Source of the DNA: Pachyseris speciosa
Lineage: Eukaryota > Cnidaria > Anthozoa > Scleractinia > Pachyseridae
Assembly (NCBI GenBank): GCA_016490735.1
Contig: JAEMWC010000005.1
Location: 1,425,001 to 1,489,000, forward strand
Length of the DNA stretch: 64,000 bases
Reading direction: 5' to 3'
Part shown: one piece after another, positions 1 through 12,029 of the stretch
Layout: the number at the start of each line of letters is the position of its first letter
How positions within the stretch are numbered: the stretch's first letter is position 1
Position numbers and translations under genes: made by a program
Notes under the pieces: generated by a model
Seen by the model: only the letters and a program-made list of their open reading frames with translations
What the model was told of the DNA's origin: nothing
Databases searched by the model: none

Positions 1-1870
1 CCGGAAATGTCAAAAATAATAAACAAGCTCGAGTTGTGACAGGAATTGGCGAGGGATATATCCCAACACAAAGATCGAGGAACACGTCAAGAAGATTTTC
101 ACCACCACGACCAAATGAGAGGGGCCCAGAAAACTTTTCTGAACTAGGTGAAGGCGGTTTGTAGCAACATTGAAAAAATGGGTAACCCGTTCACAGACCA
201 GACTAGACCGGAGATTTGTTCATCTTAGACACCCGTGACGTCAGGGATACCAAAGTTGTTGAAACAGTCAGAACTGTGGAGGAAATAGGCAAGGAACAGT
301 ATCAACAGTTTGTTAAAGAGGTTGCAAGAGAAAACAACACTTCTATTTGATACGATCCAGAAGTACAAATTGCCTCTATTTAACAGAAATACCGCAACGA
401 AGGAGAAGTCTAACGATAAACTCAAGATCGCAACGCTTAAGAGCAACTGCTATCTGTTTTCACGTCTGTACGTTTCATGTCAGGTCAGGGATGGTGACTT
501 AAACGGATTCTTTGCCAATGAGAATTAGAGTTTTCCCCTTCGTTGTCTCAGTATGGAAAACTTAGTGCTGGTACCAAGTCAGATTTGTTAACGTGTCTTG
601 AGAAGATGACACCAATGCAAGCAGAAATGCCCACAGTTGAAGTTCTGCTACTGGATGATGCAGCCATTGTGAACATGCATAAGCCTGGAGCTTCCAAGAC
701 ATTTCAAGAATATTGTGGCCTCGTCTTTCTTCCATGCGTAACAAACCAGGTAAGGAATGTAGACAGGGTGGATGTAGTGTGGGACAGACATTTCCCGGGT
801 AGTCTGAAGGATTCTGCACGAAGCAAGAGAGGGATGGGTGTACGGAGACAAGTCAGGCCCGACACCCTGATTCCAGGAGATTGGGCGGCTTTCTGGAGGG
901 TTGACGAAAACAAAGAAGAGCTATTCCATTACCTCACCGAGCAGCTTACCACAACTGGAACTGAACATGGAGACGTAGTGTCTACTAAAGACGAGACAGT
1001 AGTCTTTAACAGTGACACAGATAACACCGCAGATCTAGCACCATGCAAGCACGAAGAAGCGAATACGAGACTCGTTCTTCATGCCGCTGATGCTGCAAAA
1101 CGTGGTTACACTAATGTGATGGTACGCACTATAGAAACAGATGTTGTAGTCATTGCTGTTGCTACATTCCAACACATTTCCTTATCAGAGCTGTGGATTG
1201 ACTTTAGTGTTGGCAAACACCGAAGATATTTGCCAGCACATGACAAATCCCGTTCTATCGGTATATGGGAAGTCACAAGCCCTCCTCTCATTGCTGTGAG
1301 CAAACGTCGTCTTTGGGAACCGTGGTAAAAAAGACAGCCTGGGATGCATATGGCAAGCGTTAGATGAGGTCACAGAAGTTTTTCAAGTTCTCAGCCATGC
1401 TCCAGCTGTTGATGATGTGGATGAGGTTATGCCTATTCTAGAGCGATACGTCGCCAGCATGTATGATCGTACCAGCACATGCACGAAAGTAAATGATGCG
1501 CGGACCTATTTACACGTAAAGGCAGAGATATTGAAGCCATTCCTCCCACGTCAGATGTCTTACGGCAACATACCAAGAGGTCTACGTACCAAGCTGGCCA
1601 CTGCTAGGGAAATTCCTTGGTGCCGTCTCCAACGTTCCCGTGTCCAAGTGAATGGGGTTGGGAGAAAGTTGCTCACAATATATGGACGCCCTTGTGGATG
1701 ACAATTCATCAAGCATCACACAGCTTTCAGGAGTTACTGAAGTGCAACTACAAGAGCGACAAAGGTTGTACAGGATGATGCACAAACAGCTCTGTGCAAC
1801 TGCGCCGGTCTTTGTGAACGGAAATGAACTCAAGAATGCAACGAAGAAATCAATATATCCCTTGAATTAG
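1..1870 (+). pseudogene. Decayed copy of a multicopy cnidarian gene family (HEEANTR / ETDVVVIAVA protein)
   Basis: A coding relic can be followed through several frames. One frame near 210-340 reads DLFILDTRDVRDTKVVETV; a second at 310-528 reads IQKYKLPLF and LFSRLYVSCQVRDG. The longest open stretch (543-1328) carries VEVLLLDDAAIVNMHKPG, VDRVDVVWDRHFPGSLK, HEEANTRLVLHAADAA and VRTIETDVVVIAV. After a frameshift near 1320, ILERYVASMYDRTS follows (1417 on). A last frame (1650-1830) reads PSEWGWEKV, then a cysteine-rich end with in-frame stops. From memory, this order matches an uncharacterised protein family that is abundant in coral and fish genomes. The EANTR and TDVVV acidic segments recall PIN/FEN-type nuclease folds, but that is inference. 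At least four frame changes or stops make this copy non-functional. The true start lies at or before the window edge. Confidence 0.72.
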
Positions 1871-2144
1871 TGACAAAAATTGTATTCAGCTGATGAAGTG
1901 TTTATGACATTTTCTTCGTTTCATGTTATCATGACTTAAAACAAACTGTTTTTCGGCTTTATAGTTGGCTCAAAAGCTATGTGATGTCAAAATTCTCGAC
2001 ATCTTTGCATTTCACTATTTGGTGGGCACAGTGTATTGTTAACTTGGAGAAAAAAGGATTAAATTCCCAAGAATTCTGTGTCCAACAGCGTTGTATTATT
2101 AAAATCGTATTTGGTCATTTTGTTCTGAAGTTCAAATGTATCCA
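1871..2144. other. Intergenic, nothing recognised
   Basis: AT-rich sequence between the pseudogene and the first tandem array. No convincing coding frame, RNA or repeat was seen. Confidence 0.5.
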
Positions 2145-2765
2145 CTACCCCCTCCCCTGGCCTGGGTCTAAGGGCTACCGCCCCTGAAAGTATTATAGAT
2201 GGGTCCATAGCTGAAATCTATCAGCTCATTTAGTACTATCATTCCGCTAATTTTGGTGCTTTTTCCCCAAAGCATGTAGTAATTTCGCCACAAAGTTCAA
2301 ATAGTACCCACCCTCTCCCATCTGGGATAAAAAGTGTCCCCTCTGGAAGAATCCCAGATGGGTCCATAGCTCAAATCAATTAGCTCATCAAGTGCTATTA
2401 TTGTGCCAAATTTGGTGCGTTTAACCCAAAGGATGAAGTTATTTTTCCGCAAAGCTCAAATTGTTCCCACCCCCACCCCCTTGGTCTGAAATGTGCCCCC
2501 TGGAGAATCCCGGATGGATCCATATTTTAAATTGACCAGCTCGTCGAGTACTATCACTGTGCCAAATTTGGCACTTTAAACCTAAAAGATGTAGTAATTT
2601 TGCCGCAAAGCTTAAATTATACCCACCCCACCCCCTGGGTCTAAAATGTGTCCCCCTGGAAGAATCCCGGATGTGCCCATAGCTTAAATTAATCAGGTCG
2701 TCGATTACTATCAGTGTGCTAAATGTGGTGCTTTTACCATAAATCCCACAATTCTTGCACCAAGC
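2145..2765. repeat. Tandem repeat, about 157-bp unit, four diverged copies
   Basis: The landmark GGGTCCATAGCT (or a close variant) recurs at about 2201, 2360, 2516 and 2673, giving a period of 156-159 bp. Each unit has the same order: a C-rich CCCACCCC block, TGTCCCCCTGGAAGAATCCC, the landmark, a CAGCTCGTCGAGTACTAT block, GCCAAATTTGGTGC, and TTTGCCGCAAAGC. Copies differ by many substitutions, so the array is old. No protein is encoded. Confidence 0.85.
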
Positions 2766-2929
2766 TGCCGGACTATATTAAAAGTAATTTAGTTTCTTCC
2801 GCAATATATACCTACTTTAAATTTAAAATGTTAATTTTTTAGTTCCTTCAGCAGTGGAAAAAGTAATTTAGTTTTCTGTCGCAACGTTAAGTTTAATTTA
2901 GTTTCTTCTAACAGGAATACGTTTTGCTA

Positions 2930-3290
2930 TCAACGTGTAACCCTCACTAGGAAACTGTTCACACAAATGCGGATGTTAACCGCTTAGATCTTTTGTTTGT
3001 ATCACCTGACGTTTGCCACCTGTACCTTGAAGACAAAAGAAAGCTGTACAAACAAAGAACCTTTGTAAAATATATAAGAAACCTAGTTGAACTTGTATTT
3101 TCGGTTACATAGACGATTACATAGGGTTACATATAGACGGTTACGTCTGAGAGTTACAACCTTTGTTATACTAAGGTCACGCCGAACCTTACATGGGTTT
3201 TACGACTTGAGTCAGAATAAACCTCTGCTGTTGAAGATCGTGTTTTCTCTGCTGTTCGACGAGTCCAGTTAGTCAGATCCCTGGTACAGA
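2930..3290 (+). mobile_element. Possible solo LTR-like segment
   Basis: A TATA-like AAATATATAAG at about 3068 is followed about 150 bp later by AATAAA (about 3217) and a pyrimidine-rich stretch. This spacing resembles the promoter and poly(A) signal of an LTR. No second LTR, primer-binding site or gag-pol sequence was found, so it could equally be an ordinary short transcription unit. Confidence 0.25.
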
Positions 3291-3445
3291 AGTTCTGACG
3301 AGCTTCCCCTCGCCCGCAAATTAGGTGCTCAAGAGTTAATGTCCCCCTCGTTATTGAAGTTCGCAATTAGCATACACAAGTTGTCTCCGAGAACAACAAA
3401 TCTCCCCGGTACAAGCAAAAAAAACACTTGCCACACTGGTAAAAG

Positions 3446-3468
3446 AAAAAAAAAAAAAAAAAAAAAAA
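3446..3468. repeat. Poly(A) run
   Basis: An uninterrupted run of A, 23 bases. It could be the tail of a retro-inserted sequence, but no retroelement body was recognised upstream. Confidence 0.9.
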
Positions 3469-3798
3469 GAACGGAGGTTCCTTCAATTAACACATTCTGA
3501 AGCAAGTGAAACAACATAACACCTTAGATCATCTTTCCTTTTCAGTGATCTATCAGTTGAAGTCCTTTTAATCTTTGGTAAATAAAACTACATTTTTATA
3601 GCATCACATGTTTCGATGCACAGTAAAATTTGTACACAGGCAACGAGTGAACTACGTCTGCGCAGGAGGCTACGAGTGAACGGGGTTCTCTCGGGAGAAT
3701 GTTCTTTGCCGTACTATTGAGAGACCTCGTACTGTATTTCAATGGGTGCAGACCTAACCTGATATCAACATCGTTACGGTAACGGAATTTAAACTACT

Positions 3799-5678
3799 TT
3801 AAGGTGGCTCCGAATACATGTCAGGTCAAACACGTAAATTTAACACTTAAAACCCTATTACATAGTTTTCATTTCCTCGTTGATATTTAGCTTTTGTTTG
3901 CATTTTTTGCTCCCAAGTATTCAAACGGTCTTTACAGCTGATGATTATGTGAGCCAAAATTAATCACCCTAGTCACTTAAGTGCTCACTACAGAAGGAAA
4001 GAGGATCTACCGCGCTCGGTGTCATGAAAATGTCGCGGGTTTTCATTTTTTCGGATTTTGCGGACTGCCCTCGATTAGCAAAAATTAATTCCCGGAGAAT
4101 AAAATGCGCCGCAAAAATTTACTTCCTTCAGTCCAAAAAAGAACTACTTTATGCCTTTTTTAAGGTACAAAGGTACTGACAAACACAATGATGTTTGAGT
4201 CTTTGTTGCCATGGTAACAGAACAACAAGCTTTTATCAGTCAGCAAGATTTTTTTTCTAGCAACGTGCTGTAATTTTTTTCTATTACGTTTGTTTGTTTT
4301 TCTTCCGACAAGCGCTTGCAGGAAATTTTTTGACAAAATCACCCACCCCCACGACCCCACCCTCAAGAGTTAAATGGTCGGCCCCTTAATAGTGCTCACT
4401 CGGTAATAATAAATGAGCAAAAATACTTAGTCTGTGAGGCAAGAAACATTTTTTTACAAATTATCTTTGTATTGATTTATGATAAGAGCCTAAACTTGTG
4501 GACTGACTCTTGTTATTTGCTGAGAGAAAAATCTTCAAAGTTTCACTTTGCCAAAAATGGGTGTTTTCTGCCTGTACCTACCATCAATCTTTCAAATGTT
4601 ATGAAAGAACAATTCAACAGATTGGCTTTATTTTGGTTTATTGCATAGAAGGTTTGTCTACCTCAAATTTGATCCCTAAAAGGCTGGTAAAAGTAAAATC
4701 ATGGAAAGTAAATACTGATTGTTGCCATCTACAAATTCCATGCCAGTTTCTAATTTGAAACCTGCGTAGCGGTCACGAAAAAATTGCTGTGGTTAGGTTT
4801 TGCCATCTCTTCCAGCAATATCAGTGCAAAAGTGTTTTTTACACATGAAACAAAGGGAAAAAAATCAAACAGGCATGACAATGTTCTTTTCCAGCAAAGT
4901 AATAGCATAGAGATGGGATGTAAACAACATATCAGCTCGAAAATAGCGCAAGAATTAAATGAAAATCTTAACTCGTAAACGAACAGTCTGGACAAATCTT
5001 TTTTTCAACTGAATCCTTTATTCGGAGAGTAAAAATTACAAAACAGCTCTTCTACTTTCAAATTACAAAGGAAGTTTGGGGAAAAAGGCAAACAAGAGCT
5101 CTCTCAGCTAAAAAAAAAAGCAAGAATCAAACCCCGTTGCATCCTGGGAAATTCCACATATCTTTGAGCGGGAAAGGTTCCTCCAGAAAAATTTATCATT
5201 TCTTGTAAGTCTCTGACCAGACTTCAGTCCTGCACCAACAGTTCTCCAGGCACCTTCAAATTTCAATGAAACTTCCACCAGTGAAAATTGGAGCCTGGAG
5301 AATTTGCTTTTAGGCCCCTTGTTCACGAACAACAAACTGTCAGCAGATTGAAGCGAGCGTTCGAACAAAGTTTGTTGTATTCACAGTGCCAATAAGAAGT
5401 TCTTCTCAGCCCTTGATGATGAGCTCTGGCACCAGCAAATGACTAAAAACACAGTAATTTAGAGCACATTCGAAAGTAAATTCTGCAAATGATTCGGCCG
5501 ACCAGAGAGTGAGTTCAAATGAGCCGAGTATAGCCGCGTGATCAGCTATCACGTGACACGATACATTCATAATAATGCCCAGTCCTCCATCAAAATCTTT
5601 AGAGAAATAAGAGTTTTTAAAATACCTCCTCCCCCAACTCACTTTTAGCAAAAAATCTAGGGTACTATACCACCTTAA
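3799..5678. mobile_element. Candidate TTAA-bounded element with short TIRs (TTAAGGTGG ... CCACCTTAA)
   Basis: TTAAGGTGG at 3799-3807 faces its exact reverse complement at 5670-5678. Both ends carry TTAA, the target used by piggyBac- and Kolobok-type transposons. Only 9 bp match and there is no transposase, so the pairing could be chance. Another element in this window (25221-25884) starts with the same TTAAGGT. Between the ends I see no gene, only short ORFs without family features. Confidence 0.3.
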
Positions 5679-6341
5679 CTCCAGAGTATTTTCCCGAAAA
5701 ACACCTTTCGAAGCTCGTCAAACCGTTTCCTGTTCAGAATCTAGCCAAAAAGAACCAAAAATGACCCAAAACTCTGTTTTCTGGTGGAGCACCTCGCGCC
5801 CTTCTGTTTCTGATGCTTAATATTAGCTGTCCAAGTTCGGGCATGCGCAAAAAACAAAATTTAAACCCAAAGGGCCGATGATTTAAACGAAGACTAATTT
5901 AGACCTGGTTTAAGGATAAATCGCGGTTTAGACGAGTACTTCATAACCCACGCCTGACGTTGGTTAAATTCGCATTACTAAAACGTGGACGAGCCGAAGC
6001 TCACGTAGTCCACGACTAAATCACGCTGTTGTTTTCCTCCATGTACCACGTGGTGCATATGCATTTTTTGAATACATCTGCATTGGTAGTCATGTCCACA
6101 ACTGTAGCATACTACATCGTTCCGTAAGAGATTGACTCTTTCTTGTCCGGCTCTGCAATTTACCGGTCGCTGAAGACCGGTGATTTAAAAAACCTGTAAC
6201 TTTTCCCAATCCCGGACTATGTTTGAAATGAGCCATTATTATTGCCAAATACTGATTTTCTCAGACTTAATCACTCCGTAAACGTATTGACAAAAGGATA
6301 TAGCATCCCCTACAAGGTTTAACCACCTTACCCAACCCCAT
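5679..6341. other. Intergenic, dispersed GTTTAGAC-type motifs
   Basis: No gene seen. At 5876-5970 several GTTTAGAC and GTTTAAGG words occur. Similar words return at 10680-10840 beside the Harbinger pseudogene, so both may belong to ends of one repeat family. This link is weak. Confidence 0.35.
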
Positions 6342-6439
6342 AATAATAATAATAATAATATATAATAATATAGTATAATATAATAATAATATATAATAAT
6401 ATATATATATATATATATATACATATATATTCACTTAAT

Positions 6440-6507
<68 letters not shown>
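6342..6507. repeat. Compound microsatellite (AAT, AT, ACAT)
   Basis: Runs of AAT/ATA triplets, then AT dinucleotides, then ACAT tetranucleotides, then AT again. This is low-complexity sequence; the tyrosine/isoleucine-rich ORF across it is not a gene. Confidence 0.95.
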
Positions 6508-6511
<4 letters not shown>

Positions 6512-7377
6512 AAATAAAAACATCTTAACAAGAACATGTGTTTCTTAAATTCACTCTTCTGCATTTTGGAAAAATAATCTCATACGAGCGAATATTATCC
6601 CCACCGAAAAACGTAATGCAAACGCCAAAAGAAAAAGGAGTCCAGGGAAGTAGCTAACTAATGTCGTCAGAAATACTATTCCACAAAATAGTAATTCTGT
6701 TGAAGAAAAAATCACGAAAAATTGAAATGCGAGTTCTGTTTCTTCTAAGATAAAGTTCAGAGCTAGCTTGGCGAGAGCACCCCCTTAGAAAGGAAAAATA
6801 TTCATCAAAGTGTCGTGCAAAAATTACGTCTCCTTTCAAGGACTGATCTCCTTTTATACTGCTGCAAAACCAAAAACTAGGTCCGCGCTGCGTACGTGTG
6901 TCTAGTGCAAAATGAAATGAATATATTATTAGATGACTGAATGCTTACTGCACTTTTGGTCCATTTGGAAGGTATGGTGAATGGATGTTAATGGGTGCAC
7001 AGGTGTAATGAAGTGCAGTAGTTGTTAGGGAAGTTGTTCAGTAGTCTTTCTAACAATTAGACTATGAGTTGCAAGGTTTATAAGCAAATTGATCCACTGT
7101 GTTTCTGCTGAAGAGAAACTACAAAGTTATAGAGGCTGGTCCCAACTGTGTTATCACAGCAAATAAGTCTTTGTTGTGCATAAACCCCACTGTTCTTGAC
7201 ATTAGTACACTGTTGGGGGAAATATACAGACAATTCTGGTGTTTTTTTTTTGTGAGTGGTGTGACATGGTATTCAATAAAGGATTCTAAGAGATTACAGT
7301 TCTATCATTACCGTGTTATGTATTTGAAGTAAATAAAAAAGGGAGAACAGTAACTCCTCAAGGAAAACCAATTTTAT
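6508..7377. other. Intergenic, nothing recognised
   Basis: No coding frame with family features and no structured repeat seen. Confidence 0.5.
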
Positions 7378-7645
7378 TAATCCACAACACAACCAAGAAT
7401 GCTTATAAATGAACAATAACGCAACAGATTTTTACATTATACAGTGGATTCCACAATGCAACCAACAATGCTTTACGAATAATAACGCAACAGTTTTTTT
7501 CATGATACGGTGGATTCCACAATTCAACCAACAATGCTTTACGAACAATAAGGTAACAGTTTTTCCATTATTACAGTGGATTCCACAACGCAACCTACAA
7601 CACTTAATAAACAATAACGCAACAGTTTTTTCCACTATACTGTGT
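7378..7645. repeat. 66-bp tandem repeat, about four copies, open on both strands
   Basis: The word GAACAATAACGCAACAG and variants recurs at 7411, 7477, 7543 and 7609, exactly 66 bp apart. Each unit also holds TGGATTCCACAA and CAACCAACAATGC. Because 66 is a multiple of three, 84-codon (plus) and 67-codon (minus) frames run through it as 22-residue repeats. I treat these as by-products of the repeat, since there is no recognisable domain and start and stop lie at the array edges. Confidence 0.88.
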
Positions 7646-8800
7646 GTCCTTTGCCCTTATTAACTCAGAGCTATAATGTAACAACTGAATTTGCATTGTC
7701 AACATTGGATTCACAGCAACTGGGCCTTATTTCCAGAACCTTGAATGCGGAAAAGTCATAAGTGATTTTTAGGCAGTCAAATGATGATATAACTGTTCCT
7801 CAGTAACATTAGAGTCACTCAGTGACTTGAGGTTTTGTTCGTTAAATAATCTTATGAGAGATATTATTGAACTGTCGAAAAAGGTTAAAGTAGTTTTAGT
7901 TTCATTCTTTTTAAGAATGACACGTGCATAAAAGTGATTACAACATTTCCTTGTGCTTATGGTGGCGCTGCAATTCTGCTTCAGCAAGTATGGCGATCTT
8001 TGGCTTGAAAGAACCTTTGCAAGCCTGTCATTCTACCAGACTGACATATTCTTTGAAAGCTGTGGCATATGGAGAAAGAACTTATCAAGAAATTCATAAT
8101 AAAACTTACGGAACAATGGTTTACTCACCGAAATAACCTCTCTGCGACACCTCAGTCCCTTCGAAAACACCACAGTCAACAAAGCACATGATTTTCTACG
8201 ACGATAACCTTCCTCGTAACGTTTGCTTCTTCGAATTCAATTGGTCCCGAATATCCCTCTGTTTGCTCCAGGAGTTTCGCTCACCAAATAGGGATTTCCG
8301 ACTTAACACGACTGATCTCACGACAAAATATCGACATGGTTACGCTACGTCACTGTCATATTTGTGTTACGCGCTGATCGCTCACTTCATGTAGTCGGTC
8401 ATGGAAGGAAACCTTCACTAAAATCATAATAGGATTACGTCATTTGTTATCTTATATGAAGCACTTTCGCAACCTTTTACCGCTCTTGCAAGGTGTCTAG
8501 TTGCTACGCACTAGACACAAAAACGCTCTAGGATAACACCAAAAGTAAGCAACTTTGTTTTGAAGTTTTGAAGACAAAAAAAATCCCTCTTCAAGCTAAA
8601 AGTCTATATTGGCAGTAAACTTTGACTCAACTTCTTGCAATCTGTTCCAAATTTCCCGCTCAATTCCTCAGCCCGACCTGGGTAGCGCTATTTGATTTCA
8701 GTTGCTCTCACTGGTCTGACATGTTCGCATTTGTGACCCAAAGGAGTTCTGGGATATACTTGGATAACTGCCTCGTGTTAGTCCGCCAATTTCCATTTCA
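7646..8800. other. Intergenic, nothing recognised
   Basis: Only short unsupported ORFs. A small hairpin, GTGTCTAGTTGC/GCACTAGACAC, lies near 8490. Confidence 0.5.
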
Positions 8801-8803
8801 GAT

Positions 8804-9061
8804 ATTGGTCCTTTTTATACAAGAGACCATTATCCGTCCAGACGAATTATGCGTCTGTCATTTTATCCGAGTTGTGTAAAGACGGGACGAACTACATGAG
8901 ACGCATAATCCGTCTGGGACGAACTTGGACAAACATTTGTAGTGCGTCTGTTTAATATGACTAGTATAAAGACGGGTACCAGACGCATTATGCGTCTAGA
9001 CGAACTATCCGCTTTAGTTCGTCTTGAAAGACGCACTAAACAAGATAGTTCGTCTTGACGC

Positions 9062-9092
<31 letters not shown>

Positions 9093-9172
9093 TTGAACTA
9101 AACAGACGCACTACAAATGTTTGCCCAAGTTCGTCCCAGACGGATTATGCGTCTCTAGTATAAAAACGGCCA
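8804..9172. mobile_element. Fold-back element with nested palindromes
   Basis: Arms at about 8898-9012 and 9042-9155 are reverse complements. Each contains GACGAACTTGG or its complement, CAAACATTTGTAGTGCGTCT, and the self-palindrome AGACGCATTATGCGTCT. Outer arms TTTTTATACAAGAGAC (about 8815) and TCTCTAGTATAAAAA (about 9152) extend the structure. Extra sequence at about 8827-8897 makes the left side longer. No protein is encoded. The single strand would form a long cruciform. Confidence 0.75.
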
Positions 9173-9800
9173 TTTTTTAGAACCGTGTCGAGCCACCCGG
9201 TCCTGCTGGCAAACTATTGCACCGATTGCATTATTTACAAGTCAAAACTTGCCAAAACTGCCATGCAAGGTTCCGGAATCTACTCACAGAATGACTAGGG
9301 ACACAACTTCATTTCGTGAATCACCATGACTCGATCGAAACCTTTCGGCGGCTAACTTGGTGTGAAATTGCTTCCCACGTCTGTCTTCTTTCGGACGATT
9401 GCCTTTACCCACCAACCCAGCTTTATGATGCCAGGCAGAGGGCTTCTGAGGTGGAAAATGGCTCGAAAAACACACTTATAAATTAAATACGTACCGGGTT
9501 GTAGCTGATTGATCGTTTATAAATAAACGACAGCTAGCGTGACAAGCGTGACATGAAAGATAGAGCCTTCGATGTTGTGGACCAGAGAGATCTTCGTGGT
9601 AACCCCTTATATAGCATAACTAGATCGATTTGACCTCAAACCCTAGAAAATTACAGGAAAACACGTACAAAATGGCGGACAAGAACGAGTTAAACTCAAC
9701 AAAGATTTATTCGACCAAGGAAAATTCAGTTCAGCCGTCCGCGAGTACATTCCCGGTGCAACTCACATGTTACATGAAAACGAAACCAACTACGTCATAC
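9173..9800. other. Intergenic, nothing recognised
   Basis: No domain, RNA or repeat structure seen. Short ORFs on both strands look random. Confidence 0.45.
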
Positions 9801-9814
9801 ACCACAACAACTAA

Positions 9815-10590
9815 AAAAACTGCCACTTTACGATTGAAGCTGTTCGCAAGCAGAGAAATCACCGTTTGAGTATTCCAAAACATCGTTCAATGAGCCTCAA
9901 GTACGTTTAATTGTGGGCATCGATCATCATTGCCAGTAGCGAGTCTCCGCATTATGGCCGCATCATTAGCTAGGAACGTTATGAAATATCCATATGAGAT
10001 ATCCATTATCACCCACAAGTAAGCCACTGACACTTCCTTTGCGTGAGTTTTTTCTGCAAACGCACTGTTTCCAAAAATTCAAGAATCGTGGGTGGACCTC
10101 AGTGCTTGTTATATATGACTTGCTGACATAGAGAGCTTGGACTTCTAACGAGTAGATTTGTTTCTTGTTTACAAATACCACTGCATTTTCCCATTCTGGA
10201 CAAATTATTCGCACATGGGTGAAATCAATTGCACCAACAAGACGTAGAAATCCAGTGACCTCATAAATCTTTTTCTTAGTCTATGAAAATTTGTAGGAAC
10301 GAATATGAGCTGATTTTTCCTCAGCAATTAAAGGCTCTGTATTATCTTGCAGGCGGAGATAACGGAAATCCCGAACAGATCGCTAATCACTCTGAAAACT
10401 TCCACTGGCATAAAACCACAATGCAATAAACACTTGTTGTATAGGTGAAAAAGGAAGTCGTCGCTGAGTCTGGTGCTGAAGGCTTTCGTTCAAAATATCA
10501 ATTAAATACGAAACGAAATAGTTTCTGGAAAACTTAGTCCACAAATTCTTCAAGGGGATTCGACTGGTCCCTTAAATGTCAAATTCGTCT
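9815..10590 (-). pseudogene. Harbinger (PIF/HARBI1-type) transposase pseudogene
   Basis: Read on the minus strand, the order of a Harbinger DDE transposase is clear. The helical N-terminal part RRLPFSPIQQVFIALWFYAS (about 10400-10480) comes first. Then follow FLRLVGAIDFTHVRI with the first catalytic Asp (about 10220-10260), VNKKQIYSLEVQAL, VSGLLVGDNGY with the second Asp (about 10000), and LIERCFGILKR with the catalytic Glu (about 9890). The reading frame is broken by a TAA at 9966, a frameshift, and a TGA after ILKR, plus stops upstream near 10370. The protein is therefore dead, although all three catalytic motifs are still legible. Terminal inverted repeats were not identified. Confidence 0.8.
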
Positions 10591-12029
10591 TCCATGTTGA
10601 CGGCTACCCCATTCTCGCAGTTGCCTGTAATGTTCTACCTCATTCATCATTGACAACAGAAACAATATGACTAAACGAGGTCTAAACCTCCTGTAACCTG
10701 GTTTAAGCTGCCATTGTTTGTTAGTCGACGATTAGACGCCGTCTAGACGAGGTTTAGGATAAACTTCTGTTTAAAAAATTGTAATTGTGCACAAAAACCG
10801 GTTTAGACCAAGACTCCCTTAACCCTGGTCTAAACTTCATTTAAGGCGGGGTTACACCTGAACACCGTTTTTAGGTCGCTTACATGGATTTCTCTTTTTG
10901 GTATCTCGTTCGCGTTTCAAGCAATCAAAAATTCCTCCTTTCATTACACAAAGCTATGTTGTGGGATATTTTTAGAATTTTTTGGTGATTTGGGGGTATA
11001 TTTGGGAAGAGATAATTTTTCGCAAAGGATTAGTAAAATTTAGGGAAATAGGAAATATTGAAGATTTCATGAAAGTTTAAAGTTAGAAATTAGAAGACGG
11101 ACACCAAATAGTTCCCCAGCAACCTGCAGTGCCCTTGTGGGGTGTCAACTGTCTGGTGGTGTTTCAAAACATTTTAAAACATTTAATTTCCTTCTTCAAA
11201 CTCCTTCTAATTGCACTCAAATTCAGGTGGAAAAAAAGGTTTTGGCTTTAAAAGTTTCACTGCACTGCCCCCTCGCCCTCCACCTTTCGCTTTCTCTCCT
11301 TCCCTTTTCTTTTAATTTGCTTTTCTTGCCTCGCTTTCTTTACCTCTTGTTAGGAATTTTCTGGGCTTCCTTTCGGTGGGAAAAGATTTGGGGAAAGCGT
11401 TTAGGATCGAAGGATTTGACGGAAGGAAGTGCAGGTGGGTATTGGAACAAGATTCTCATTCAAATTTTCGGGTTAGCGTCACATGGTTTTTTTCGCATTT
11501 ACTCCGGCCTGTTTGACGGAATCGTGCTCATTCGGGTATGATTTGAAAGATCTCTTCCTCCTACACATGTTACATGTAAAAGTTGTCTACGAGCGTGAAA
11601 ACTGATGAAATCAAGCGGTACAAGGGACGTGGCTCTGCGCGGCCGTTTTCGGCCGGTGTGGTAGTCAAAGGGTTAATCAAAAATGTTAAATATCGTGTTT
11701 TTCCGTTTTCCCACTCGATTTGGCATTTTATGGGCAAATTGGGTTGTTTTATGCTCAAAGGTGGATTTTTTTTTTTCAGAAAACTGCGTACTTTGCTTAA
11801 ACACAACACAAAAACCATCTTCCCAAGGAAGTTTAGTATGAATTTCCGAATGTCCCGAGGACAAAAATACACGGCGAATGTGTTCTTGTAAGACGCCACG
11901 ATCAGTACGCGAATCAGTAAAATTTCCTGTTTAAATCTTACATTACAAAAGGTAAATAGCACAAAAGATGGTCTAAATTCATTAGGTATTTTTCGGCCAA
12001 GAAATTAATGGAACTCGCTTCCGGATAAC

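Noticed and set aside
2145..2765. CRISPR-like array
   Set aside because: Units are about 157 bp with uniform similarity and no spacer/repeat alternation, and the sequence is eukaryotic.
11137..11541. 134-codon plus-strand ORF as a gene
   Set aside because: It lies inside the TTAA element, with a leucine/serine-rich low-complexity middle and no recognisable domain or homologous motif.
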